The notes under the pieces: model-generated
What the model was told of the DNA's origin: nothing
What the model saw: only the letters and a program-made list of their open reading frames with translations
Database searches by the model: none
DNA from: Actinernus sp. WN-2022
Taxonomy: Eukaryota; Cnidaria; Anthozoa; Actiniaria; Actinernidae
Direction: 5' to 3'
NCBI GenBank assembly: GCA_030867875.1
Contig: JAOWCC010001634.1
Location: 132,718,807 to 132,782,806 of the forward strand
DNA length: 64,000 nt
Program-made: the position numbers and the translations under genes
Part shown: positions 20,741-31,332 of the stretch, piece after piece
How the letters are laid out: each line of letters starts with the position of its first letter
Position numbering within the stretch: position 1 is the first letter of the stretch

Positions 20741-22531
20741 TTAAGCTCCGAAGTGGTTTGCATGTGTTTTGCGAAGCATCTCTTTCCGCATAGACGGCGG
20801 GACCAGTACTTGTGTACCCTTGTAAATTATTCCATTCTGCACAGATAGCTCATCCCTATAGTTACAATAAGGCCGTAGCGAGTCATCAATCTTGACTTTG
20901 TCTTCAGGCCAACCTTGTGTTATTACTCTGTACAGGTTTGGCAATGCATCATCCTTGCTTGTTTCGTCGCGTATGCGTTTCTCTGTGTCTTCTTGCAATC
21001 CTGGGTTGGTATCTTCGTATCGTGACTCCAGATCCATTCGAAAGACATCAAATCCTGTCACCTTGGCTTCTGTTGGCTTTGACAGCACTGCTCGCGAGAG
21101 GGTATCTGCTAAGTGGAGAGATGTGCCTCTCTTGTATGCGACTTTGAACCGATAGCGTTGTAGTCTCATGAGCATCTTCTGCAGGCGAGCTGGGGCTTTG
21201 TTCAGTACCTTCTTCGTTATTGTTTCCAGTGGTTGATGATCTGTGTGGACCTCAATATCTGACTTGCCATAGAGCCAATGGTCAAACCTCTGAAAGCAGT
21301 TGCAGATCGCCAAACACTGATCCTTTTCGATCTGCGAGTACCGTTGTTCAGTGGCGTTCATGCTACACGATGTGTATGCAACTGGCTGTAATTTGCCATC
21401 GCGATTGGGCTGTATGAGGGCTCCACCCAGGGCGTTCTCGCTGGCATCTGTCTGTAGAACTACTGGCTTGCTGAGGTCATAGTAGGCCAAGACTGGGACT
21501 GATGAGAGGAGTTGCTTTGCTTCGTTAAAAGCTCTATCTTGTGATTCGGACCAACTGAATGGCTTATCTTCATGGGTGAGCATTCTAAGTGGTTGTATGA
21601 CCGAGCTCAGGTTCTTGCAGAAGGGCGAAAGGTAGCTGACCATGCCGATAAATCGTAACAGAGCTGCTTTGTTCTGTGGAGCAGGCATCTGTGTTATCGC
21701 TGATACCTTGTCAAGATCTGGTTTCATGCCTTCATCATATATTATATTGCCCATGAATTTCACTTCCTTCAGTTTGAATTGGAGCTTTCTTGCATTAAGC
21801 TTGATGTTTCTCTGACTGCATCGTTCCATCAGTGCTATGAAGCTTCGATCGTGGTCTTGCAGTGCTTTCTCAGTGGTAGTGCCCTCTCCGAATACAAGGA
21901 TGTCATCTGCAACGCAAATAATGCCCTCTAGGTCTTCCAACACGGTTGCAAGTCTCATTTGAAACTCTTCGGGTACACTTGTTATACCAAAGGGTAAACG
22001 AAGCCAGCGATATCTCCCGTATGATGTGTGCATCGTTGTCATCCATGACGACTCTTCATCGAGGGGAATGTGGAGGAATCCATCCTTTACGTCAAGTAGG
22101 AAAAAGCACTTGGCAGAACTAAGTTTGTGGAGCTGTTCATTCAGTGTAGGCATTTGGTGCCTTGGACACTGGATCGCTTGGTTTACGGTCTGACTTGGGT
22201 CGATGCAAACTCTGAATTTGTTTGGTGTTTCTCTGATAAGCTCTTTAGAGCACCATGGTGTTGGCTCATTGACTTTGTTTAGAACTCCTGCCTGGACGTA
22301 GCGATCTAGGGTTTCTTTCTATTTTTCCCCTTTCGATACTGGTATCCTGTGAACTGGCATCTGTACTGGTTGTACGCTTTCATCAATCGTGAAATGCACC
22401 GGGGGTCCAAGTTGTCCCAGGCCTTCAAAACATTCGGCGTATTGACTGACTATATCTTGTTTTGTTAGATTTCCTGGCGTCGGCCTCCAGTAACTCTGAT
22501 GGGCTGGGAGGGTGATGGTGGGGGTTTGCAC
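20741..22531 (-). pseudogene. Gypsy reverse transcriptase and RNase H
   Basis: After an in-frame stop near 22319 the frame runs through FRVCIDPSQTVNQAI, FFLLDVKDGFLHIPL (catalytic Asp of palm motif A), LRLPFGITSVPEEFQ and CVADDILVFGEG, where the usual YVDD is VADD. The thumb region KFMGNIIYDEGMKPD follows. RNase H begins at PVVLQTDASENALGGAL and continues with EKDQCLAICNCFQRFDHWLYG and HTDHQPLETI. The 470-residue frame 22153-20741 has no internal stop. Upstream, 22531-22319 gives the linker before RT (LTKQDIVSQYAECFEGLGQ). It is inactivated by stops. Confidence 0.88.
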
Positions 22532-23412
22532 TGGTTTGTGGTGTCTTCATGGATCTGCTGTATGTGGTTACAGGTTAAGGTCGGTGTCGGTTCCGAGAGT
22601 GGCGTATTTTGCACTTCACTCTGTCTGCTTCGCGGTGGTGAAATCTGAAAGCATGGTAGCTGATCGTCTGTAGTACTTGCCTCCTTGTTCACAGCAGAAG
22701 AAAGGGAGTGTATCTCATCTGCTTCAATTTGTATTAGTCCCAGCTTTTCACTGTCGTTCCCAGAAAGCAGTGCTGGTTTGTGTCCCATACAAGACTCAGG
22801 GAGAACTTGAAAGACAAGGGTTTCGTATTTCTTCTTGCTTTCACAAACGAGCTCAACTTGCCCCAGAGGGTGTAGTGGCTTCGAATTTCCATACGGGAAT
22901 AGTAAGTATGGCGAGTTTTCAAGCTTTGTATCTGTTAGCATGGTCTTCAGTGTGCTATCTGACATCGTGTTGCATGTGGCTGCTGTGTCGATATGGAACT
23001 GCACTTTCTTGAACCTGGAACCTGTAGCGGAGAGTGACAAGTTTGTGAAGTATCTTTTCGCCGGGATACCTGTGGCGATACTGTGGACTTGGGTTTCTAG
23101 GGAGTACATGAAGCCTGCTTGATCTGGGACATCTGGGTGTGTCTCATAGTATTCATCATCTACATGGTACATGTCCGTGTAATGAAGGTCTCTTGTTTGG
23201 TTGGGTGCATTTGGTCGGGAATCACGCTGGTAATTGCTTGGTTGGCTCCGTCGTGGGGGTCTATTTCTGCCATATCTTGTTGGATCTCGAGGTTTGTGTT
23301 TGGGTTCTTCCAAACATACTCGGGCGAAATGGTCATTGCCCCCCACGACGACTACATGCTTTCCCATTGGCCGGACACACCTTCCAGGGATGGGTTCCAG
23401 GTCTATCACCAC
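22465..23412 (-). pseudogene. Gypsy gag C-terminus and aspartic protease
   Basis: The frame holds the last part of the gag zinc knuckle (NDHFARVC), a basic Arg/Pro/Asn-rich linker, then VQFHIDTAATCNTMS, a retropepsin-like active site with DTA instead of the usual DTG or DSG. The sequence through LVCESKKKYETLVFQVLPE and PALLSGNDSEKLGL fits the flap and C-terminal protease regions. It overlaps the gag frame and ends in a Ser/Pro/Thr-rich segment before RT. Confidence 0.75.
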
Positions 23413-24111
23413 ACCAGAAGTACGTCCCAGGCTCTCTCCGTAGTTTCATCTGCTTGTGTTTTAAGCCTGTCCAATTGACCTCTTCCTTTATTGATCTGGA
23501 CGATTCAGCGATAAGCTTATTTGCTTGTTTAGCCGATTCTATGGCCTTCCCCTCTGCAACTACATCCTGTAGTGTTTTCTTGGAGTTATCCATTTTTAGA
23601 TGTGTTTTCAGTAGTTCTGTTCTCATTACGTCATCCTTAAGGCCGAAAATGAATTTATCTCTGCATAATTCAACACTCAATCCACCATATTCACATAGGC
23701 TACCTGCCTGTCTGACCTTGACCTCCCATTCTTGTACTGTGTCCTGTGAAGCTTGAGCTGCTGTCCAAAATTTGAACCGGTCTGTTAGTAGTGAGCTTCC
23801 TGTGGATCCTGTATAATGTTGCGTAATTTCTCCATCCAAATCCATGGCTTATTTTTGTCTTCCTCCCCGAATTGTGGCTCAATTGTGTACCTTATAACTG
23901 ACAGTGCCTCATCAGGTATAGAGGACCGTAGGGCTGAAATTTCCATCTTCGGGCTCTTATAATGTGCACTTTGCTCAGTGCTCGGATCTTTAGCCAAACT
24001 CGATAATTTGCTTGAATGCAGTAATCATTGAAACGCAGCTCAATGTTCTTAAAGTTCTCTGACACCGGCATTACCTGTTAGCTTCAGTTCGGGTCTTTTG
24101 ATATTTGCCAT
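23333..24111 (-). pseudogene. Gypsy gag
   Basis: An ATG at 24111 starts MANIKRPELKLTGNAG, but stops follow soon. 23997-23785 gives YTIEPQFGEEDKNKPW; 23845-23333 gives the capsid-like TVQEWEVKVRQAG, DKFIFGLKDDVMRTELL and, at the end, FWCGDRPGTHPWKVCPANGK with further cysteines of a zinc knuckle. At least two frameshifts separate the parts. Gag proteins package the element RNA. Confidence 0.8.
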
Positions 24112-24119
24112 TGTTTAAA

Positions 24120-24134
24120 CCACTTCTGACACCA
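24120..24134 (-). promoter_or_regulatory. Primer-binding site, tRNA-Leu type
   Basis: On the minus strand TGGTGTCAGAAGTGG directly follows the 5' LTR. It is complementary to the expected 3' end of animal tRNA-Leu(CAA) (…CCACTTCTGACA plus CCA). The match is from knowledge of that tRNA, not from a search. Confidence 0.65.
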
Positions 24135-24261
24135 AGTCTAGAGCCTGAACTTGGGATAACAACTTGTTTATTCGATTCCAATATGGCGGACCCAACAACT
24201 ACAACACAGGGGGCCCAATACATATATTGGTGCGGGCGACCGCTGACCAACATGACCAACA
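24135..24261 (-). repeat. Gypsy 5' LTR, about 127 bp
   Basis: Starts TGTTGGTCATG at 24261 and includes an AATAAA signal before the primer site. The exact 3' border is uncertain because it does not end in CA at the primer site. Confidence 0.7.
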
Positions 24262-24389
24262 GAGATTCCTCGAGATTCCACGCGTGAGTTTGACAGATAT
24301 TAAACATGGTTTTCACTTCCGCCGCATGATGATTGGATGAATCGGTCGAATGACTTACTAATTTTATGCATTTTAATTAGTGGGTAGAT

Positions 24390-24522
24390 ATCAAAATAAC
24401 CATGGCTTGCCGGCAGGCTCTCTCTTCCTCTCCTCCCCCTCTCTTTTTTTCTCTCGCCCAAATCCCCCTAATCTCCGCTCGCTGCGCTCCAAAACTCCAG
24501 AGCCGCAACGCAGGCTAAAGAG
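24390..24522 (-). repeat. Interspersed repeat, copy 2 (inverted relative to 15380-15530)
   Basis: Reverse complement of the repeat at 15380-15530, with the same TAGCCTGCGTTGCGGCTCTGG and CCATGGTTATTTTGATA ends. Confidence 0.75.
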
Positions 24523-24901
24523 AGGGAAAAGCAAGGTAACACTCTTTTTAAAAAAAAAAATGTCCTTTTATATCCCAAACTAAAAGTATACGCTTATGAA
24601 ATGTTCAAGTCCGACATTTTGTCGGCGACGAAGTCACGAAATAATAAGCCTACATATAAGGCCATTCACACTACTTGGTCTTAGATAATTCAGATAAGGT
24701 TTTTAGCTTTCTCCTTGCCATTCTCTGAACAACTACGTGAATTTTGCAAACTCACGTGCGACAGTTGTTAAGTTGATATATTATTAACAACCAAATGAAA
24801 ACTTGTTGATTTTTCACAAAACAAAATGAGCTTTTTCCTCTTAACTTGCACTCTTAGCCTCATCTCATTGAAAGGAAGGTTCCAACAGCTAGATCTTTCC
24901 A

Positions 24902-25749
24902 TTGATTTTAGCGAAAATAAAAGTTCATTCAACTAAAACCTGCTTCAAAGTTCAACAGGGGAATCATGTTTCCTGGTGTACATTCAGCGACAGAAACACG
25001 CAAACATCCATGCAGTTCAAGTCCTCTACTCCTTGAATGCCTTATGCCTTAAAGTGCCTATCACCCTTTTGCAATTTTGATAGCTTATGAACCTCCGAAA
25101 AGTTTTGAGTACTTCTGTGAAGAAAGTTTTGGTTTAAAGTGAATACTTTATGTTCTACGCTTGTTTGAAATCGTGTAAATGTGACCTTTCCTGACCCATA
25201 ACCGCGTAAGTAAAAGCCTGGGTCGAAACCTGGGTAGACGTCATCTCATTAATGCATTATTCTCCATGGCGCCTTTTTATCACAACATCATCGATGCATA
25301 GAAAATATACACAGTTTTGAGTTGTTAGTAAAGAAAAAAGTTATTTTAGTCAACATGTTAAGTATTTCTTCAAATGATTGCAAAGCCGAATTAATTATAT
25401 GACGTCAAGATGACGTCTATCCAGGTTTCGACCCAGGCTTTTCCTTGCGCGGTCATGGGTCAGGAAAGGTCACATTTACACGATTTCAAACAAGCGTAGA
25501 ACATAAAGTATTCACTTTAAACCAAAACTTTCTTCACAGAAGTACTCAAAACTTTTCGGAGGTTCATAAGCTATCCAAATTATAAAAAGGTGATAGGCAC
25601 TTTAAGGCATAAGGCATTCAAGGAGTAGAGGACTTGAACTGCATGGATGTTTGCGTGTTTCTGTCGCTGAATGTACACCAGGAAACATGATTCCCCTGTT
25701 GAACTTTGAAGCAGGTTTTAGTTGAATGAACTTTTATTTTCGCTAAAAT
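24902..25749. mobile_element. Large palindromic (foldback) element, arms about 330 bp
   Basis: Left arm 24902-25236 and right arm 25404-25749 are nearly perfect reverse complements with a spacer of about 165 bp. Shared blocks include TTTTAGCGAAAATAAAAG, ACATCCATGCAGTTCAAG and CTGGGTCGAAACCTGG. Small indels (near 25070/25590 and 25205/25450) show some divergence. No transposase frame. Confidence 0.85.
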
Positions 25750-26009
25750 GTTCGGAAAATGTCTTGAATTCCGAGTTATTATTTTCGGGAAATGTTGAAG
25801 CAGATGTTTTCAAAATAGAGCCACACACAGCATGCTTTCGTAAGCGGATTTTCGTTTCCCTCATGCTCAGTTCTGCCTTTGGGGAATTTCCCGCGCTGTG
25901 CAAACTCACTGTCGGTCGATTTCTGACGACTGCTACAGTTAGGAGAATTTGTCTTCCGATCGTGCGTGCGTAAGATTTACCTCTCGTGTTTTTCCTGTTC
26001 GTTATTTTA

Positions 26010-26162
26010 TAAAAGCAATATAACACGCTTTCAATGTCTTTGTTCTCTTATATAAACACCTAGCGGCTAGCGGCTCGTGATTGTCAAGTTTTTCTTTGTT
26101 CTCCCAACATATCCCGCGTGTTTATATGAGAACAAAGACATGGAAAGCGTGTTATATTGCTT
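26010..26162. mobile_element. Foldback/MITE-like palindrome
   Basis: Arms of about 45 bp share GCAATATAACACGCTTTC and GTCTTTGTTCTC and lie about 55 bp apart. Ordinary sequence lies between this and the 24902-25749 palindrome. Confidence 0.7.
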
Positions 26163-26169
26163 AAATAAA

Positions 26170-27115
26170 GTCTGTTGTACTGATACAGAAGAGCTTGACT
26201 TCTGGGCTCTAGAACGGTATCATACCTTGTTTGAGTCTAAGCTGGGATAATACGAAGGTCCTTCTGAGAACTTTCGGGTTAACAAAGAACCAAATTTCCA
26301 CAGAGCAAGACCTGCTCCATATCCTTTAAAGTCCAAGGTTGAAAAGGCCCTCCTGAAAATTTAGAATGATGGTGTAATTGAGAGAGTTTCCTCTGCACCA
26401 TGTAGGCAAAACGAACTCGGATGAAGTTCGTGTTTGTGGAGATTTCAGTGTAACCTACATGCTTGTGCAGATGTTAAGACATACCCTATTCCCAAGATAG
26501 AGGATCTTCACGAAGCCTTGAGAGGATGTAAGGTGTTTAGTATTCTGGACATCAGTCAATCTTATTACCAATGTGATTCAAGTGAAAAAGGATTCACAGC
26601 TTACCTCACAGTCAATACTCACATTCGGCTGTTTTCGTTTACACGATTACCCAATTGTATATACTCTGGTCCTGCAATTTTCCAGAGAGTAATGGACAGT
26701 ACCCTTGCTGGTATTCAGACCTAAAGTGGCTTGCTACATTGATGATATTCTGGTTGCTGGTGTAGACAGTCTTGCACACCCTCTCGCATGTGCTTGAGAG
26801 ACTTTCTGCTGCAGGATTCCAACTAAATCAGGCAAAGTGTCATTTTGAGAAATCATCAGTTACCTATTTGTGTCTCATCATAGATGGAGAAGGTCTGCAC
26901 CCAACTGAAGAGAAGCAATGGGAGCGGTTCGTGGTGCCCCCGTCTCAAGGATGGTACAGCCTTGAAGTCATTCCTGGGACTGATAATGTTCTATTCAAGG
27001 TTCTTGGAAAACCATTCCACCATACTGGCATCACTAAACAACCTCCTGAGAAAGAATGTGAAATGGAGGTGGACGAAGAACGCATGCATTCTCAACTAAA
27101 ATCAGTTTTTATCAT
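26170..27115 (+). pseudogene. Second Gypsy RT fragment, decayed
   Basis: Across frameshifts: about 26275-26390 gives RVNKEPNFHRARPAPYPLK and NDGVIERVSSAP, the segment just before RT. 26434-26724 gives VKTYPIPKIEDLHEAL, KVFSILDISQSYYQC (palm motif A) and FTRLPNCIYSGPAIFQRVM. 26725-26900 gives remnants of the DD region and HVLERLSAAGFQLNQAKC; about 26890-27100 gives FLGLIMFYSRF in another frame. It lies on the opposite strand to the Gypsy at 19.4-24.3 kb and belongs to a different lineage. RNase H and integrase are missing. Confidence 0.8.
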
Positions 27116-27424
27116 ATTGTGAAATTCCGCAAATATTCAATGATGAGGTGAGATTAAGAGGAATGCGTCCGCTAATAATGCAGTTTTCGCATATAACCAT
27201 GACTCATTTCCCCAAATCATAAGAACATAGACGTTCTTTGCGGACCACCAGTTTTTATTTCACCACTAAAATATCTAGTATTTTGACATTACCACAGAAA
27301 TTACTTGATATTCTATCAACATTATTTTGGCGGACTGAACATTTATGATATTTCTAATTTCTTTCTTACGGAAATGCATTTTTATGCAAAACGTGAGTGC
27401 TGTTTAAGACTAAAATACGTAGAA
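27116..27424. other. No recognisable feature
   Basis: AT-rich sequence between the Gypsy fragment and a satellite block. Confidence 0.4.
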
Positions 27425-27640
27425 CACAAACACATAAAACTGGGATATGAAATACAAAGATCTGGCGGACAAATCGAACCCCCGATTTTACACTGCGGAT
27501 TCAAAGGTTTCTAAAGATATCGCAATGACCAAATCTGATGGACAAAACTGAATCCCTATTCCGCACTGCGGAATGAAGGTTTACTCAAAATATCACAAAA
27601 TTACCAAATCTGGCGGACAAAATCGAACCCGCGGTTGTCA
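27425..27640 (+). repeat. 80-90-bp satellite, site 1 (about 2.5 copies)
   Basis: Units carry ACCAAATCTGGCGGACAAAA, ATTCCGCACTGCGGAAT and CTCAAAATATC in fixed order. The core ATTCCGCANTGCGGAAT is an exact palindrome around one base. The same family is at 30383-30530 (same orientation) and 32560-32850 (opposite). Confidence 0.8.
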
Positions 27641-27924
27641 GCGATTGTCAAGCATGGCGGTCTTAAATTCGCTAGCTCCGGCAGTTTTGCTTCTTGTCAC
27701 AGCTACGATCTGCAAAATTAACCTTCACGGATTCCAAGATTAGTTTATTAACTTCGGCTGAACATCACGTTTGCCGGTAAGTCGTCCCTCAAGGTCGGCT
27801 TTGAGGCAATATACCGAGTTAATCGAGTACAGGGCGTGAAGTCCGCCATCTTGGAACAGGACCATGGTTCAAGGATGCATTTGTTGCTTTCACTTCTACT
27901 CCTAAGCGGGATTAGTGAACAGAA

Positions 27925-28253
27925 TCCCGAACCTCAGTACAAATACCCATCTGGAATATGTGCAAAACCAGTTAAAGCTAATCAGAGGAGTCCAATGTGA
28001 CATATGTGACATTTGGCATCACAGTCGCTGTATGCTAATGAGCTCAGAAGAGTATGAAGAGTTAGCCAACTTATCCTCAGTCTGGATATGCCCAAGTTGT
28101 GGTGTGCCCAACTTTTTTGGCTCTATATTCCATACTGATGATGATGTGGAGCTCTCCAATACATTTTCAAGCTTAACTCAGAGGGATACACCTAGCAATC
28201 CAATCGACTTAAACACAGTAATGTTTAAAAAAGCCATTTACGATGGATTCTGA
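27925..28253 (+). pseudogene. LINE-associated PHD-like zinc finger
   Basis: With a one-base shift near 27990 the reading is PQYKYPSGICAKPVK, then QCDICDIWHHSRCM and SVWICPSCGVPNF. The spacing C-x2-C, C-x2-C, H-x2-C, W-x-C-x2-C is that of PHD-type fingers found ahead of the endonuclease in CR1/L2-like LINEs of marine invertebrates. The endonuclease expected next is missing; RT follows almost at once. A host PHD gene is less likely given the RT downstream and a similar arrangement at 31333. Confidence 0.65.
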
Positions 28254-29480
28254 AACATATCCCACGTAAGACTTGTAAACACAGAAACAACTTACCCTGG
28301 ATCACACCTAGGATTAAACGGCTTATCAAGCAGAGGAATTAATAACAGGAGGAAAAAAGCAAGGGAAAGGAACTCATCAAAGGCTTTTTCTGCACTAGAC
28401 CATAGAATGAGGGAGCTAAAGAAGGCAATCCAGAGAGAATCTAGAGACAGTATTGGGAACATGTCGAGTCAATAATTACACCGATATAGGGAGATACGAA
28501 TGAGTATTCTGGCATGAAGAGGTTTTGGTCGTTTATAGAACATCGCAGAACTGACAATCTAGGAGTCTCGACACTTAAAAATGATGGAATACCAGTATCT
28601 GATCCTAGAATTAAAGCCAACAGGCTGAATACGCAGTTTTACTCAGTGTTTACTCGAGAGAAAGCTGTCATGCAGCCCGTACGCGTGAACTTACCCCCTT
28701 CTCCGTATCTTGAAATGGAAGACATCGCAATAACTAAAGAAGGAATACGACGAATGTTGGAAAAACTAAACATACATAAAGCCCCTGGCCCAGATGGTAT
28801 TACATCCCGGGTTTTGCGGGAGCTAGCGCAGCCTATTGCATCCATACTTACAGTCATTTTTAAGAAGTCCTACCAGCTTGGAGAAGTACCTGAAGACTGG
28901 AGAATTGCCAACGTAACTCCAATCTTTAAGAAAGGGTCTAAGTACAACCTCAGTAATTATAGCCCCATTTCTTTAACATGTATTTCATGTAAGCTCATGG
29001 AGCACATTGTGGCTAGCTCGGTCATGCGACACGCCAGTGCTCGTAATGTTCTCAACATACTACAGCATGGCTTTAGGAGCATGAGATCCTGCGAAACCCA
29101 GCTCCTTGGCTTTATCCAAGATCTAACTAACAGCATGCATGCGGGAAACCAAACTGATGTACTGGTGATGGACATCAGTAAGGCCTTTGATAAGGTTAGT
29201 CATCGGCGACTAGTCAGGAAACTGGTTTATTATGGGATTGGTGGTCAAACGGTCAAGTGGATTAGCTCATTCCTAACAGGCAGATCACAGAGTAGTATTG
29301 GAGGGAGAAACATCAGATAGCTAACGTACTTTCGGGAGTACCACAGGCTCAGTTCTTGAGCCGTGTCTATTCCTATTTTACATAAATTATCTGCCCAGCT
29401 CGCTTGTCTCCAATGTCAGACTGTTGGCAGATGATACTACCTTACAATTAATTCTGAAGCGGACACCCTGACCCTTCAAA
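28254..29480 (+). pseudogene. LINE reverse transcriptase (CR1/jockey-like), 5' and middle part
   Basis: 28290-28500 has the pre-RT linker (LPWITPRIKRLI). The frame 28514-29320 covers KRFWSFIEHRR, HKAPGPDGITSRVL, PEDWRIANVTPIFKKG, LQHGFRSMRSCETQL and VLVMDISKAFDKVSHRRL (catalytic Asp). After a shift near 29310 come SGVPQ and, in another frame, LLADDT-type sequence near 29420. Stops and shifts make it inactive, but conservation is good, which implies a moderately young copy. Confidence 0.88.
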
Positions 29481-29515
29481 GCGATTTTGACAAGCTAGAG
29501 CAATGGGAACGATTA

Positions 29516-30237
29516 TTGGATATGGAGTTTCATCCTGAAAAGTGTGAGAGTTTGCGAGTTGGACGCAAGCGGAATATCATTCAACATGAATATGTTCTTC
29601 ATGGCAAGGTCCTGACATCCTGTGATTCAGCTAAATATCTTGGTGTTAATTTGTCATCTGACCTGAGATGGAACAATCATGTGGACGCTGTGACCAAAAA
29701 GGCAAATAGTACTCTTGGATTCTTGAGATGGAATCTCAAAATAGGTTCGGTGACACTTAAGACCTTAGCATACAAGACCTACTAGTGCGCCCAACCGTAG
29801 AGTATGCGGCCACAGTATGGGATCCTCACACAAAGACCAACACCAAAAAAGTGGAAATGGTGCAGCGCAGGGCGGCTAGGTTCGTCTTAAATAGATACCA
29901 GCGAACATCTAGCGTCGGCGACATGTTGCAACAACTGGGTTGCAATTGGGAGTCTCTTGAGAGTAGCAGGAGGGCAATGAGGCTGGCAATGATGTATAAA
30001 ATACACTACCGTCTTGTTGCTCTGGATGGACTGGAGAAACTGATCCCGGAGCAAAGGAAGAGCAGGCACTTAAACACCCTGAGTTATAAAGTACAGAGAT
30101 CTAGGACGGATTATCACATGTATTCTTACTTTCCGCGAACGATTAGAGAGTGGAACGGCCTTCCAGATGATGTAGTATTGGCACCTAACCTGCTTACAAG
30201 TACATTCAATGAGAAACTTGCTGCACTGGGGCATTAA
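29516..30237 (+). pseudogene. LINE RT thumb and C-terminal region
   Basis: 29516-29785 gives HPEKCESLRVGRKR, CDSAKYLGVNLSSDLRWNNHV and STLGFLRWNLK; a stop at 29783-29785 interrupts, and 29785-30237 continues with RPTVEYAATVWDPHTK, VQRRAARFVLNRY, LESSRRAMRLAMMYKI and FPRTIREWNGLPDDV. This is the usual end of CR1/jockey-type ORF2. An AT-rich 3' tail follows to about 30310. Confidence 0.88.
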
Positions 30238-30382
30238 TCATTACAATTGGCTGCCACTGACCATTGTTATTAACAACTTATTATTTGTTTTATTATTAAA
30301 TATTATTTATACTATTAACGCTCACAATAATATTCATTAGTAAAGGAGGTGAGTCTAAATGGAAGAAGAAGAAAGAAGAAGA

Positions 30383-30530
30383 AGATTCCGCACTGCGGAA
30401 TACAAGCTTTCTCAAAATATCTCGCCAATAACCAAATCTGGTGGACAAAAGTAAACCCCGATTCCAAACCATGCGGAATACAAACTTTCTCAAAACTTTT
30501 CTCACAAATGACCAAATTTGCTGGAAACAT
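30383..30530 (+). repeat. 80-90-bp satellite, site 2 (about 1.7 copies)
   Basis: Same unit and orientation as 27425-27640, with ATTCCGCACTGCGGAAT, CAAGCTTTCTCAAAATATC and ACCAAATCTGGTGGACAAAA. Confidence 0.8.
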
Positions 30531-31332
30531 CCAACATTCAATCAGTCCCTATATCGTATAAATATTAAATGGGAAGAGGTAGATGATGTATTGCGGGAGG
30601 AATAAATACTTGAGCGGTTAAAACACTTCACAGGCACTGGGATATTCAATCCGTTGTATGGTGTTTTCACATGTAGGAACAACCAACCAACTAGCCAACC
30701 GACTAGCGCCACCAGCAAGCTTTGAGATCATCCTGCCAATCGAAACCAATAGTTATGGGATGGCCAGAGAACAAGAAGTCGTTCGGCCGGGGACTGATGC
30801 TTTTGTTGTCTCAGCATGACTCCCGATCAATGAAAACGCCGACTGCGTGATCGTGGTGTACCAGTTAAGAATCTTACAGATCTTATGCCGCGTCACATCT
30901 AGAGGATTGTATCAGCTCTTCAGATGTTTCTACTTCGAATAATTATGTGTAAACCATATAGCACTGAGAGCCGAACCTGTGGAGATGCGATTGTTGTTGA
31001 TTCAGTAGACGTGAGCCCAAGCACTACTGAAACAGCCGACAAATTTCAATTGAACAACGAAGACATCCAATCCATTTGATCAGAACGACGGATCTGAGTC
31101 AGTAACCAAACAGTCACATGCGTTTGATACAGTACAAGACTGAGGAGAAACTGAGTAGAATGAACAGGACAGCTCTCGTGTGAATCGTCTCAACACAGAT
31201 CACTATTGGGTCGATCTCTGCCCTGCTTGTTAGTAGCGCAAGTACGTGGCTCCATTCTAAATCCAATTAAGGTCATTGAAGTTTCCCTATGGCTTGTGTT
31301 TCAAACCAGTGAAATCAAATCAACTCGGCATA
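30531..31332. other. Unresolved, possibly 5' part of a decayed LINE
   Basis: No clear domain. It precedes the PHD-like remnant at 31333 on the same strand and may be the upstream part of that LINE. Confidence 0.3.

Larger units (their letters stand above)
19434..24261 (-). mobile_element. Gypsy-type LTR retrotransposon, nearly complete but inactivated
   Basis: Minus-strand order is 5' LTR (24261-24135), primer site (24134-24120), gag, protease, RT, RNase H, integrase, a Pro/Gln-rich tail, polypurine tract and the start of the 3' LTR (19493-19434). Both LTR copies begin TGTTGGTCATGTTGGTCAG. The 3' LTR matches only for about 60 bp and is truncated. Domains are well preserved but separated by several stops and frameshifts, which indicates a fairly recent, now inactive copy. 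Open frames on the plus strand here are shadows. Confidence 0.9.

Noticed and set aside
23119..23756. Plus-strand frames of up to 205 residues
   Set aside because: Shadows of gag and protease on the minus strand of the Gypsy element.
28639..29175. Minus-strand frames across the LINE
   Set aside because: Antisense shadows of the RT frame.
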